Positions 25,716-34,301 of a DNA stretch of 56,333 bases are shown one piece after another. The stretch is from Actinomycetes bacterium (lineage in GTDB: Bacteria > Actinomycetota > Acidimicrobiia > Acidimicrobiales > Ilumatobacteraceae), in NCBI GenBank assembly GCA_025356335.1, contig JANXUF010000011.1, forward strand, positions 1 to 56,333. The letters are read 5' to 3'. The notes under the pieces are model-generated. The model had not been told where the DNA came from. It was given only the letters and a program-made list of their open reading frames with translations, and did no database searches. The translations under genes were made by a program, and so were the position numbers. Position 1 is the stretch's first letter; each line of letters begins with the position of its first letter.

Positions 25716-26369
25716 ATGACCAGGCTGATACTCGTCCGGCACGGGGAATCGAACGTCGCCGTCGAGCGGCTGATCTCGAGCGGCCGGACGTGTTCAGGGC
25801 TGAGCGAGCTCGGGCGCCGACAGGCGCAGGCGTTGGCCGATCGTTGGTCAGCGAACCCCGAGATACGCGCTGACCTGCTGATTTCGTCGACGTACCTGCG
25901 GGCAATCGAGACGGCGGAGGCAATTGCCCCGGTCCTCGAGTTGCCGATCGTGCAGGTGGCAGACTTCGGTGAACATGACCCTGGACCAGAGGTCGAGGGT
26001 TTGACCTACGCCCAGTTCGGCGAGAAGTATCCGGACTTCCACTGGAGCGACGATCCCTATCTTGCCGGCTTCCCCGGCGGCGAAACGGTTGCCCAGTTCC
26101 GGTTACGAGTCGGCACGGCACTGGGGGCTGTGCTGCGCGATCAGGCAGACAAGACCGTCGTCATCGTCTGCCACGGCGGCGTCATCGACAGCATCTTCCG
26201 GCGACTGTTGAACACGCCGATCAGCGGAATTTTCGAGCTGTACACGCTGAATACCGCCGTGTCGGAGTTCGCCTCGACGGCGAAGAACACCTGGAGTGTC
26301 GTGCGCTACAACGACGCAGCGCATCTCGACGGGCTGCCGGCGGCCACGATTCCGCCGCACAGCGATTGA
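25716..26369 (+). CDS. Histidine phosphatase family protein
   Basis: Phosphoglycerate-mutase-like phosphatase, 217 aa. The RHG motif (ILVRHGESN) begins at residue 6, followed by GLSELGRRQAQAL, SSTYLRAIETAEAI and the second catalytic His in VIVCHGGVIDS. ATG 25716 places RHG at the family position; an earlier in-frame GTG at 25635 would add a leader unlike the family. The cobalamin riboswitch begins 20 bp after its stop, so it is not part of the cobalt operon, though this family includes CobC-like alpha-ribazole phosphatases. Substrate unknown. Confidence 0.88.
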   Translation: MTRLILVRHGESNVAVERLISSGRTCSGLSELGRRQAQALADRWSANPEIRADLLISSTYLRAIETAEAIAPVLELPIVQVADFGEHDPGPEVEGLTYAQFGEKYPDFHWSDDPYLAGFPGGETVAQFRLRVGTALGAVLRDQADKTVVIVCHGGVIDSIFRRLLNTPISGIFELYTLNTAVSEFASTAKNTWSVVRYNDAAHLDGLPAATIPPHSD

Positions 26370-26387
26370 GGGATCTTGCAGCTGTGC

Positions 26388-26516
26388 TACGTTGGCATTC
26401 AGCGTTTTCCGCTGGAAGCCGGTGTGAGTCCGGCACGGTCGCGCCACTGTGAAGAACTGGCCAGCGTGTTACTGGGCGGTTCGTAGTCAGACACGGTCGG
26501 AGAACGTTTTCCATTG
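26388..26516 (+). ncRNA. Cobalamin (B12) riboswitch
   Basis: The leader of cbtB contains the cobalamin aptamer core: GGAAGCCGGTGTGAGTCCGG (26414-26433), then the B12-box-like GCCACTGT (26443-26450) and the 3' part GTAGTCAGACAC. These are the conserved junction elements. An 8-nt segment upstream of the core (ATTCAGCG, 26397-26404) is exactly complementary to CGCTGAAT (26527-26534) just before the cbtB ribosome site (GAGGGAG, 26538-26544), a candidate expression-platform pairing. It is expected to repress cobalt uptake when B12 is plentiful. Confidence 0.92.
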
Positions 26517-26553
26517 ACTACTGGGACGCTGAATCCCGAGGGAGTGCATCGAC

Positions 26554-26766
26554 ATGTCGACCAACGCGCTGGTGTTGCCGGAAGCGAAACCGATCACGAT
26601 TTCGGTCCGTGAATTGCTCCCGTGGGCCTTGTTCGCCGGATTCCTGCTGTTGCTGTTGATGTACATCGTCGGCGTCGAACAGGGTGCGACGTCGCTCGTC
26701 GGTGGGAACTACGTGCACGAGTGGGTTCATGATGCCCGTCATCTCCTCGGCTTCCCCTGCCACTGA
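26554..26766 (+). CDS. cbtB: Cobalt transporter subunit CbtB
   Basis: Small subunit of the CbtAB cobalt uptake system, 70 aa. One membrane helix (about residues 27-47) is followed by the His-rich C-terminal signature VHEWVHDARHLLGFPCH, thought to bind cobalt. It is preceded by a cobalamin riboswitch and followed 18 bp later by cbtA. The ribosome site GAGGGAG precedes ATG 26554 by 9 nt. Length and motif match the family exactly. Confidence 0.95.
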   Translation: MSTNALVLPEAKPITISVRELLPWALFAGFLLLLLMYIVGVEQGATSLVGGNYVHEWVHDARHLLGFPCH

Positions 26767-26784
26767 CGTCCCAGCGCTCACCTC

Positions 26785-27594
26785 ATGGTCAGAAGACTGT
26801 TGATCCGTGGACTGCTCGCGGGTCTGCTCGCGGGGTTGTTCGGTTTCGGCGTTGCCAAGACGATCGGCGAGACATCCGTCGACAAGGCGATCGCTTTCGG
26901 GGGCTACGTCGAGAACAACATCCATCACGAGGCGCCGGAAGCGAGCTTCGTCAGTCGTTCGCTGCAGAGTTCCGCCGGCCTCGGAACGGGGGCGTTGATC
27001 TATGGGATCGCCCTCGGCGGGATCACCGCCCTGGTGTTCGCCGGGATCTACGGACGCGGTGGATTGACGAAAGCCAAACCGGCGGCAGCGCTCGTCGGCT
27101 TCGTCGGTTTCGTCGGCGTCTATCTCGCGCCCGTCTTGAAGTATCCGGCCAACCCGCCGTCGATCGGGCAGGCCGACACCATTGGTCGACGCACCGCACT
27201 GTTCGTACTGATGATCGCCTGCTCGATCGTCGGTCTGGTCGTCGCCGGGGTGGTCTGGAGACAGCTGCTTGACCGCACATCGCGATGGAATGCAACGGTG
27301 CTCGCAGCGCTGACGTACATCGTCGTCCTGATCGTCGTCTACGTCGTCTTCCCCGGTGTGAACGAGGTTCCGCAGGCAGCGATCCCCGGGGTCACCGGCG
27401 CAGTGACGGATGCAACGGTGACGTTCCCGCCGACGGTGCTGTGGCAGTTCCGAATCGCATCACTCGCCATTCAGGCGGTGTTGTGGGCCACGATTGCTCT
27501 CGCTTTCGGGTTCCTCGCTGAACGGCTCCTCGAACCGAAGCGGCCCACTGCAGAGACGACGCGGGAATTCGATCTCACCGCGACCGGTGGCTGA
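26785..27594 (+). CDS. cbtA: Cobalt transporter subunit CbtA
   Basis: Membrane component of the CbtAB cobalt transporter, 269 aa with about six hydrophobic helices. Family features: N-terminal GLLAGLLAGLFGFGVAK, an acidic/His loop (ENNIHHEAPE, about residues 47-56) and the conserved LAPVLKYPANPPSIG after helix 3. It works with CbtB to import Co2+ for corrin synthesis. No ATPase is encoded nearby, as usual for CbtAB. Confidence 0.93.
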   Translation: MVRRLLIRGLLAGLLAGLFGFGVAKTIGETSVDKAIAFGGYVENNIHHEAPEASFVSRSLQSSAGLGTGALIYGIALGGITALVFAGIYGRGGLTKAKPAAALVGFVGFVGVYLAPVLKYPANPPSIGQADTIGRRTALFVLMIACSIVGLVVAGVVWRQLLDRTSRWNATVLAALTYIVVLIVVYVVFPGVNEVPQAAIPGVTGAVTDATVTFPPTVLWQFRIASLAIQAVLWATIALAFGFLAERLLEPKRPTAETTREFDLTATGG

Positions 27595-27600
27595 GCCCGG

Positions 27601-28677
27601 TTGAGCGTTTCCTGTTCGGTGTTGGTCTGTCGCGGCTGCTGCTGCGGCACGACCGAAAAACATCCGGGCATTGATCACGCCGCCCACCTGGCGACGCTTC
27701 GAGCTGCAGCGTTCGCCGGGTCTGGCAAGCTCTGGACCGTCGATTGTCTCGGGACGTGCGAGCGTTCGAATGTCATCGCCGTTCGATCCGGCGGACGGCG
27801 ACGATGGTTCGGCGAGGTGTTGAGCGACGTGGCGATCGCGACCCTGGCCGCATGGATCGCCGGCGGCGGAGTCGACGAGCCCCCCGCCTCGATGTCAGGT
27901 GCGGAGTTCGTCCCAGACGACAGTCCGCTGATCACTGCCGTCCCCACCGGCTACACAGCGGACGAGATCGCCGGCCTGATCGCGAGCGTCGTCGCCGGGG
28001 GTGCCGGGTCGTGGAGTTTCGGTGTTCACGGTGCTGTCGCCGAGTTCGACGGTTGCGACGCGGAGCGCGTCGTCAGTCGACTCGGGCGGGTCATCGAATC
28101 GAGGACGTCGACGGCGTCGATGCGGATCACTGTCGGCGACGACACCAGGATGTTCAGCTTGAACAAGCCAGGCACGGACGAGCCGTTCGCGTTCGTTCTC
28201 GGCGTGCCAGAGTCATCGGTGGTTGGTGGGCGGACATCGCTCACCAACGTCGGGCCGGACCTGCAGGCGATGCTGCCGGAAGGCCGCCACGGAACGTTGT
28301 TCGATCTCGGCCTCGGGAGCCGCGCTGCGAGTTTTTGTGTCCGCGGTGACAACGCCATCAGTCGGTTCCTGGACCCGCATACCGGAGCGCAATGGTTCGA
28401 TGTCGCAGACATCCTCGGCCCGCAGCTCGTTGCCGCCTCGCCGCACCGCGTCATCACGACGTCGATCGGTCGAGTCGAGATCTACACGCCGATCCCGCCA
28501 CCTGACGCCGCTTCTCCGCGCGGCTCGCACACCCACCTCCTGCCGGGCGAGCTGGATCTCGGACTCGAGCTCCCACCTGGCATCGGCATGGACCCGCACT
28601 ACGTCCCTGCAGCGATTGTGAATCTGTCGCCCGATTGGTTGCGATGGCGACCGGTCCATTCCGTCGCTCGGGCGTGA
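27601..28677 (+). CDS. Thioredoxin-like 2Fe-2S ferredoxin domain fused to an unrecognised domain
   Basis: 358 aa. Residues 1-80 are a thioredoxin-like 2Fe-2S ferredoxin: VLVCRGCCCG (Cys 10, 13, 14, 15) and DCLGTC (Cys 49, 53) give the four-plus cysteines needed. After a linker, residues 110-358 form a domain I do not recognise, with conserved-looking stretches TVGDDTRMFSLNKPGTD, LPEGRHGTLFDLGLG and ELPPGIGMDPHYVPAAI. TTG 27601 is used; GTG 27619 and TTG 27622 are alternatives. It lies 6 bp after cbtA within the riboswitch-controlled unit, so a role in cobalt or corrin handling (for example electron supply or chelation) is inferred from context only. Confidence 0.75.
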   Translation: MSVSCSVLVCRGCCCGTTEKHPGIDHAAHLATLRAAAFAGSGKLWTVDCLGTCERSNVIAVRSGGRRRWFGEVLSDVAIATLAAWIAGGGVDEPPASMSGAEFVPDDSPLITAVPTGYTADEIAGLIASVVAGGAGSWSFGVHGAVAEFDGCDAERVVSRLGRVIESRTSTASMRITVGDDTRMFSLNKPGTDEPFAFVLGVPESSVVGGRTSLTNVGPDLQAMLPEGRHGTLFDLGLGSRAASFCVRGDNAISRFLDPHTGAQWFDVADILGPQLVAASPHRVITTSIGRVEIYTPIPPPDAASPRGSHTHLLPGELDLGLELPPGIGMDPHYVPAAIVNLSPDWLRWRPVHSVARA

Positions 28678-28774
28678 TGCGCAGCTCGTTCGAGACGATC
28701 GAGCGATCGAAGAAGGACTGATGGCCGGCGGATGCAGATGAGTGCTCCAGCGGCTCGTCCAGGAGGACGACCGG

Positions 28775-29479
28775 TCATGCGACCCGGTGGCGGACCGTGA
28801 GCCCGGCGACGTTCGCGTCGTTCCGTGCTGCAACTCCATCGGCGAGGGTGAGGGTAACGGCAGTCAGCCCACGGCTCTCGCTGGTGACGAACCGGATGAT
28901 GGTCCCGAGATCGACGGAGGTGGGGGTCGGCTGATCGACTCCGAGCAGCACTGACCACAGCGAAGCGGCCGCCTCGGCGTCGGTGACACCGAACTCGACC
29001 TCGACGATCCCGTCGACAGTGGCCGCAGCTGCCGGGCCGGGAGTGATGTCGTCCCAGAACCAGCGACTGCGGTCAGGGATCTCGCCGAGATCGAGCAGGA
29101 TCGGGACGTCGCGCGATCGCACCTGCATGATCTGGTGGCCGAGTGCCTGCTGGTCGGTGACGATCCTGATTCCGAGCCCGCTCGTCCGATCACGGATGGC
29201 AGCAACATCGGGAACCTGCACCGACAGGCAGTAGCCGCCATGACCGCCGCACCTGTCGAGCCAGGGGTGCAGGAACGACGTCTCGTCGGCAGGTGCGATG
29301 AATTCGACGAAGTGCTTCGGTCCGATGGGTATCGTCTCGTCCGCAACGCCGTAGTCCAGCAGTACGGGATCGCTGAAGCCCGGCGGCAGCGAATATGCGG
29401 TGCGCATCACCCCGACTTCATCGGCCAGCGTCGCCGTGGCAATCACGACCTGGCGGAGCATTGCCCACGAGTCACTCAT
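28775..29479 (-). CDS. VOC-superfamily protein (glyoxalase-like)
   Basis: Vicinal oxygen chelate fold protein, 234 aa, with two betaalphabetabetabeta modules: residues about 8-110 (QVVIATATLADEV start, HFVEFIAP) and 135-225 (VEVEFGVTDAEAA, RFVTSESRGLTAV). It resembles the Glyoxalase_3-like group; obvious metal-ligand His/Glu positions are only partly retained, so catalytic class is open. It is 3 bp downstream of the Cds1 gene on the same strand and is certainly co-transcribed. The gap 28678-28774 shows no gene. Confidence 0.75.
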   Translation of the reverse strand: MSDSWAMLRQVVIATATLADEVGVMRTAYSLPPGFSDPVLLDYGVADETIPIGPKHFVEFIAPADETSFLHPWLDRCGGHGGYCLSVQVPDVAAIRDRTSGLGIRIVTDQQALGHQIMQVRSRDVPILLDLGEIPDRSRWFWDDITPGPAAAATVDGIVEVEFGVTDAEAAASLWSVLLGVDQPTPTSVDLGTIIRFVTSESRGLTAVTLTLADGVAARNDANVAGLTVRHRVA

Positions 29480-29482
29480 CGG

Positions 29483-30574
29483 TCACGATCCTTCCCATTT
29501 CCCGGTTTCCATGAATATACGCAGCGTCTCGAGGTGGGGCCCGATCTCGATGCCCTGCAGCGCGAGCCAATCATCGTTGTAGTAGGTATCGGTATAGCGG
29601 TCCCCGGAATCGCAGATCAGCGTGACGATGCTGCCGGTGACTCCCTCGTCTTTCATCTCACAGGTGAGAGCGAGCGCCGCCCACAGGTTCGTGCCTGTCG
29701 ACGCGCCGCTGCGTCGCCCCGTGATCTCGTCGAGGAAACGCATTGCGGCGATGGAGGCAGCGTCCGGCACCTGCTGCATGCGGTCGATGACCCCTGGCAT
29801 GAACGACGGTTCGACGCGTGGCCGACCGATCCCCTCAATCCTCGACCCCTGTCCTGTGGTGTGCTGTGGACGGTTGTTGCTCCAACCGTCGAAGAATGCG
29901 GAACCCTCCGGATCGACGACCAGCAGCTGCGTCGGAAAACGGCGGTAGCGGATGAAGCGGCCGATCGTCGCACTGGTCCCGCCGGTGCCGGCCCCGACGA
30001 CGATCCAGCACGGAATCGGGTGCGGCTCCATCGACAGCTGCCCGAAGATCGATTCGGCGATGTTGTTGTTGCCGCGCCAATCGGTCGCCCGTTCCGAATA
30101 CGTGAACTGGTCCATGTAGTGACCACCGGACACGTCGGCGAGCCGCTTCGCTTCCTCGTAGATCGCGTCTGGCTGGTCGACGAAGTGGCAGCGTCCGCCT
30201 TCCATCTCGATGAGGGCGATTTTCTCGGGGCTCGTCGTCCGCGGCATCACGGCGATGAACGGAAGTCCGAGCAGGCGGGCGAAATACGCCTCGGAGACGG
30301 CGGTCGAACCCGAGGATGCCTCGACGACCGTCGTTTCCTCGGTGATCCATCCGTTGCACAGTCCATAGAGGAACAACGACCGTGCCAGTCGATGCTTGAG
30401 GCTGCCGGTCGGGTGGACGGATTCGTCCTTGAGGTACAGCTCGACGTTCCAGTGCGGCGGCAGGGGGAAGACGTGCAGATGTGTGTCGGCACTGCGATTG
30501 GCGTCGGCTTCGACCTTGCCGATCGCTGCGTTGACCCACGTTCTGCTGGCATCGCATCCGCCGACTGATTCCAT
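29483..30574 (-). CDS. cds1: PLP-dependent L-cysteine desulfhydrase Cds1
   Basis: Fold-type II PLP enzyme of the cysteine synthase superfamily, 363 aa, matching the actinobacterial Cds1 group that releases H2S from cysteine. The PLP lysine is in [13 protein letters not shown] (Cds1 has SLKHR where cysteine synthase has SXKDR), the substrate loop is [15 protein letters not shown], and the phosphate-binding loop is [14 protein letters not shown]. Near the C-terminus, [15 protein letters not shown] is characteristic. The VOC gene follows after 3 bp. It probably acts in sulfide production, redox or cysteine detoxification. Confidence 0.88.
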   Translation of the reverse strand: MESVGGCDASRTWVNAAIGKVEADANRSADTHLHVFPLPPHWNVELYLKDESVHPTGSLKHRLARSLFLYGLCNGWITEETTVVEASSGSTAVSEAYFARLLGLPFIAVMPRTTSPEKIALIEMEGGRCHFVDQPDAIYEEAKRLADVSGGHYMDQFTYSERATDWRGNNNIAESIFGQLSMEPHPIPCWIVVGAGTGGTSATIGRFIRYRRFPTQLLVVDPEGSAFFDGWSNNRPQHTTGQGSRIEGIGRPRVEPSFMPGVIDRMQQVPDAASIAAMRFLDEITGRRSGASTGTNLWAALALTCEMKDEGVTGSIVTLICDSGDRYTDTYYNDDWLALQGIEIGPHLETLRIFMETGKWEGS

Positions 30575-30653
30575 CGGACCACTGTATGGCTGGTGGCGTG
30601 GTGGCCGGACGATCGCTCGCCGGGGAGCCGTGCGTAGCTGCCATCATGGGAGG

Positions 30654-31781
30654 ATGCCGGACTCGACGGAGAAGCGGGTGTCATGGGCAGAACTGTTCTT
30701 CGACCTCGTCTTCGTCTTCGCCGTCACGGAAGTGTCGACACTGCTCGAACACGACCATTCGTGGGCCGGTGCGCTGCGGGCGCTGATCGTCTTCGTTCCG
30801 GTGTACTGGGTGTGGGTCGGCACGACGATCCAGTCCGACGTCAGTGACATGTCAGGCCCCGGATTGCGGCTCCTTTCGTTCGGCGTAGCTCTCTGCGGGA
30901 TGTTCATGGCGCTGGCGGTGCCGCAGGCATACGGCGACAGGGGGATGCTGCTGGCGTTCTCCTATCTTGCGGCACGCCTGCTGCTCGGTTTCGTCATTCG
31001 CCTGCGGGCGAAATGGACCATCAATCCCGTGACGGTCAGCATGGTGTTCACCGGTCCGGTTCTCGCCCTCGGCGCCCTCTGGCACGGCTCGGTCCGTGAG
31101 GCGTTGTGGGGGGTTGCTGCACTCATCGACCTCGGCACTCCCAGTCTGCTGCGTCGCAGACTGAGCGGCATGCGGTTCGAAGCGGGACATCTCGCAGAAC
31201 GATTCGGTCAATTCGTACTCATCGCCCTCGGCGAGTCGGTGGTCGACATCGGCGCGTCTGCGCAATCGTCCGGCTCGTTGAGCTTCGGCGTCGGGGGTGC
31301 GGTTGCTGCGGCATTTGCCGTCAGCTGCGGGTTGTGGTGGGTGTACTTCAACTTTGCGGCCGACGCCGTCCGTCATGCGCTGGCGAGTGCGCACGTGCAG
31401 TTGGACATCGCCCGTCGAGTGCTGTCGTATGGCCACGTGGCGTTCATCGCCGCGATCATCGCCGTGGCTGTCGGCCTTCGAGAGGCGGTGACTCATCCCG
31501 GCACGGCGTTGTCGACAGGAGCGACCGGACTCGTCTTCGGTGGCGCGGCGCTGTATCTGGCGAGTTTCGGCTACACACGATGGATGATGTTCCGGCTCGT
31601 TTCGACGACTCGTCTGACCGCTGCGGCCGTGGTGCTGGCGGCGATGTGGCCGTGCTCGTACCTCCCGGCGGTTGCCGCGTTGGTGATATTGGCGGGCGTC
31701 CTGCTCGGGCTGAACACAGTGGAATCGTTGCGAGTTGCTCAGATCGGCTGGCGCACGCTGCTTCGTGAGAAGGTGACGTGA
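30654..31781 (+). CDS. Low temperature requirement protein A (LtrA) family membrane protein
   Basis: Polytopic membrane protein, 375 aa with about ten helices. It opens with the LtrA signature KRVSWAELFFDLVFVFAVTE and has the second signature AERFGQFVLIALGESVV at about residues 180-196. ATG 30654 is supported by GGGAGG immediately upstream. Biochemical role of the family is unknown; LtrA was named from Listeria growth at low temperature. The TGA overlaps the ATG of the next gene (GTGATG). Confidence 0.9.
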   Translation: MPDSTEKRVSWAELFFDLVFVFAVTEVSTLLEHDHSWAGALRALIVFVPVYWVWVGTTIQSDVSDMSGPGLRLLSFGVALCGMFMALAVPQAYGDRGMLLAFSYLAARLLLGFVIRLRAKWTINPVTVSMVFTGPVLALGALWHGSVREALWGVAALIDLGTPSLLRRRLSGMRFEAGHLAERFGQFVLIALGESVVDIGASAQSSGSLSFGVGGAVAAAFAVSCGLWWVYFNFAADAVRHALASAHVQLDIARRVLSYGHVAFIAAIIAVAVGLREAVTHPGTALSTGATGLVFGGAALYLASFGYTRWMMFRLVSTTRLTAAAVVLAAMWPCSYLPAVAALVILAGVLLGLNTVESLRVAQIGWRTLLREKVT

Positions 31782-32629
31782 TGGTCATCGAGGAGGTCAA
31801 GGCGCTGTACGCCGTGCCGCCGGGCGAATTCATTGCCGAACGAACACTGGTCGTGCGACGATTGAAACACGAGAAGCGGGCAGCGGACGCCGCAGCGATC
31901 GCCAAGTTGCGCCGGCCGAAGGCAGCGGAGTGGCTGCTGAACCGGCTCGCCAGGGAGGACCCGGCGGTCGTCGAGCGATGGGCGACGTCTGTTACCGGCG
32001 CACGCGACGCCCAGTCGGCGGCGATCGGCGGCGCGTCGGGAGACGACCTCCGGGCGGCGACAAACGAACTGAACGCAGCGACACGGGCGATCGCCGATGC
32101 GGCGCTCGGTCTCGACAGCGACATGAAACGCGACGATGTCGTGGTCGTCCTGCGAACGCTGATCGCCGCCGGCTCGACCGACACGTTGGTCAACGGCGTC
32201 GTTGGTTCCGAAGGCGTGCTCGAACCGGCAGACCTCTTCGCCGGTGCTCCGGAACCGATCCTTCGCCCGGCGATCAATCGCCCACCGAAGTCGCCAGGCC
32301 CGAAGGGGCGACGGCCGGCGCCGCCGATCGCCCGAGAGATCGAGCCGGAAACTGCGTCGGAGATCGAGACGAAACCGGAGCCGCGCCCGTCGGCCGGCGA
32401 GATGCGTCGGAGGACACGTCTGATTGCGGAGTACGGCCGTGCTCAGACCACGCTCGATGCTGCCCGTAGTGCCGTCGATGCCGGAGTCGCCAAGGTCGAC
32501 GTTGCGAAGGACGCGCTCGCCAAGGCCGAGGATATTCTGGCCAGGCGGGTCAGCGAGTTGGAAGTAGCAGAACGTGATCTGCGGCGCCTTGCGGACGACG
32601 TCGAGTCATCGACAGGCTCATCGCGGTAG
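31781..32629 (+). CDS. Conserved hypothetical actinobacterial protein with C-terminal coiled coil
   Basis: 282 aa, function unknown. It resembles a widespread uncharacterised actinobacterial family whose N-terminus reads like LYAVPPGEFIAERTLVVRRLK and continues IAKLRRPKAAEWLLNRLARE. The middle is Pro/Arg-rich (about 155-205) and residues 210-275 form an Ala/Glu/Arg heptad-like coiled coil. No signal peptide or membrane helix, so probably cytoplasmic. ATG 31781 overlaps the LtrA stop. Its 3' end overlaps the convergent CPBP gene by 12 bp. Confidence 0.7.
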   Translation: MVIEEVKALYAVPPGEFIAERTLVVRRLKHEKRAADAAAIAKLRRPKAAEWLLNRLAREDPAVVERWATSVTGARDAQSAAIGGASGDDLRAATNELNAATRAIADAALGLDSDMKRDDVVVVLRTLIAAGSTDTLVNGVVGSEGVLEPADLFAGAPEPILRPAINRPPKSPGPKGRRPAPPIAREIEPETASEIETKPEPRPSAGEMRRRTRLIAEYGRAQTTLDAARSAVDAGVAKVDVAKDALAKAEDILARRVSELEVAERDLRRLADDVESSTGSSR

Positions 32630-33286
32630 TGCGAGGACGACCAGTGTGGACCACACGAGATGGGTCGTGATCGGGGCGATCAGACCACCGGTGCGACTTC
32701 TGACCAGCGCGAAGACGGCACCCATCACGATCGCCGCCAGCGTCAACGCAGTGTTGCCGGCGACGGCCGTCACCGCAATGTAAACGACCGTCGAGATGAC
32801 CAACGGCGTGCGGCCGCCGACGGCCTCAGGAAGCGAGCCGCGGAAGAACATCTCCTCGGCGACACCGTTGACCAACGCGAGTGCGAGCACAGCAACGACA
32901 GGGCCGGCATCGGCCTTGGCCAGCAGGTTGACGATCGGGCCGGCGATGAACGAGATGTGACGCCCGATCTCGTCGGCGGCGACGAACACCCCGAACATTG
33001 CCGTGCCGACCGCCGTGCCGATCGCCAATTCGATCCTCGGGTGGAAGGTGCCGCCCGTCCAACGAATCGGCATGCTCAGCAACGCAGCCACGACCCAGAC
33101 GGCTGCCAGTGCGTACCCGGCGATATAGAAAGTGGCACTGCCCCGTTCGACCCTCAGCGTCGCGCCGATCAGCGCAGCTCCGACGATCAGCGCGGAGAGG
33201 GCGACCATGCGTCGGTGCCGTCGTTCCGGTGGGTTCTTGACCACTGTCGGTGATTCCACCGAGCGTTCAGACTGGGACGGCGTCAC
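32618..33286 (-). CDS. CPBP-family intramembrane metalloprotease
   Basis: Membrane protein, 222 aa, with about six or seven helices. It is the CAAX protease/bacteriocin-processing (ABI) type: motif 1 is NGVAEEMFFRGSL (EE...R), motif 2 FALVRSRTGGLIAPI and motif 3 THLVWS (His). Members cleave or process peptides within the membrane; the substrate is unknown. The first 20 bp overlap the end of the epimerase gene upstream, so the two are probably co-transcribed and coupled. Confidence 0.85.
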   Translation of the reverse strand: MTPSQSERSVESPTVVKNPPERRHRRMVALSALIVGAALIGATLRVERGSATFYIAGYALAAVWVVAALLSMPIRWTGGTFHPRIELAIGTAVGTAMFGVFVAADEIGRHISFIAGPIVNLLAKADAGPVVAVLALALVNGVAEEMFFRGSLPEAVGGRTPLVISTVVYIAVTAVAGNTALTLAAIVMGAVFALVRSRTGGLIAPITTHLVWSTLVVLALPR

Positions 33287-34178
33287 GCTTGCTGCGCATC
33301 TTTCGTGCCTGGCGATCCTTCAGCGCTCGGCTCGACGCCTCGAAGAACGGCATCGCCTGATGACCAGTCAACTGCTCGAGACGTCGTTCGGTGACGACCA
33401 CTTCGTTGGTCATCGAATCAACGAGTGAACGGGCCGTCTGCAGGTCGACATCGGTGATCAACCGTAGCCAGTGCGATGACAGTGTCGGCGTCAGCAGCGG
33501 CACCGGCAGGATCAGCAGGCGGCGGTCCATCTGCCTGGCCGCCTTCACCAGCATCTCTCGGTAGGTCATCGCCTGCGGGCCGCCGATATCGAAGTGCTGG
33601 CCGGCAACATCCAGTTCGAGGCTGTCGGCAAGATAGGTGACGACGTCGCTGAGGGCGATCGGCTGCGTCTTCGTCTGCACCCAACGCGGCGTGATCATGA
33701 CCGGGAGCCGTTCGATCAGTTGGCAGAGGATCTCCCAGCTGACGCTCCCGTCACCGACGACGATGCCGGCTCGAAGCGCCGTCGTCGGCGCCTCGTCCAT
33801 CAGGATCTGCTCGACTTCTCGGCGGCTGCGGAGGTGCGGGGAGAGGTCGTCGTTCTCGTCCCCGAGTCCTCCGAGGTAGACAACGCGTTGTAGGCCAGCG
33901 GAGGCAGCCTCGCGTCCGAAGGCGATCGCGCCTTCACGATCGATGGCGGCGAAGTCGCCCCGGTCAAGGGAATGTACGAGGTAATAGGCGGCGTCGACTC
34001 CGTCGAGGGCCTGGGAGAGCGAGGATCGATCGGCGACGTCACCGAAGACGTCGGTCGCGCCGTCGGTGCGCGTCTTGGGATGGCGGGTCATCACCCGCAC
34101 GGCGTGCTTGCGTGCGAGCAGTTCGGTGGTCAGGTGCGAGCCGACGAATCCGCTCCCGCCGGCGATGAGGATCTCCAT
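33267..34178 (-). CDS. NAD(P)H-binding NmrA/epimerase-like protein
   Basis: Extended short-chain dehydrogenase/NmrA-like protein, 303 aa. The Rossmann motif GGSGFVGSHL begins at residue 6, YYLVHSLDRGDFAAIDREGA is the region that in this group replaces the catalytic YXXXK, and VVYLGGLGD follows. The group (YLVHS-type) occurs in many actinobacteria near membrane or quinone proteins and may be regulatory. ATG 34178 is chosen because it gives the family N-terminus (MEILIAGG); ATG 34202 is an in-frame alternative. The stop overlaps the CPBP start. Confidence 0.85.
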   Translation of the reverse strand: MEILIAGGSGFVGSHLTTELLARKHAVRVMTRHPKTRTDGATDVFGDVADRSSLSQALDGVDAAYYLVHSLDRGDFAAIDREGAIAFGREAASAGLQRVVYLGGLGDENDDLSPHLRSRREVEQILMDEAPTTALRAGIVVGDGSVSWEILCQLIERLPVMITPRWVQTKTQPIALSDVVTYLADSLELDVAGQHFDIGGPQAMTYREMLVKAARQMDRRLLILPVPLLTPTLSSHWLRLITDVDLQTARSLVDSMTNEVVVTERRLEQLTGHQAMPFFEASSRALKDRQARKMRSKRDAVPV

Positions 34179-34301
34179 CACCGTGTGATACCCAGCAGAC
34201 ATCGACTACACACCCTGCAGCGCCGAATATCGGGAGGTTCTGCACAGCGCGCGAAGTTCTGCACCGGTGCGGGCCTTCGCTGTCTCAACCCTGCGCCGTT
34301 G

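Noticed and set aside
29135..30568. 477-codon plus-strand frame
   Set aside because: Antisense to the VOC and Cds1 genes, both firmly identified.
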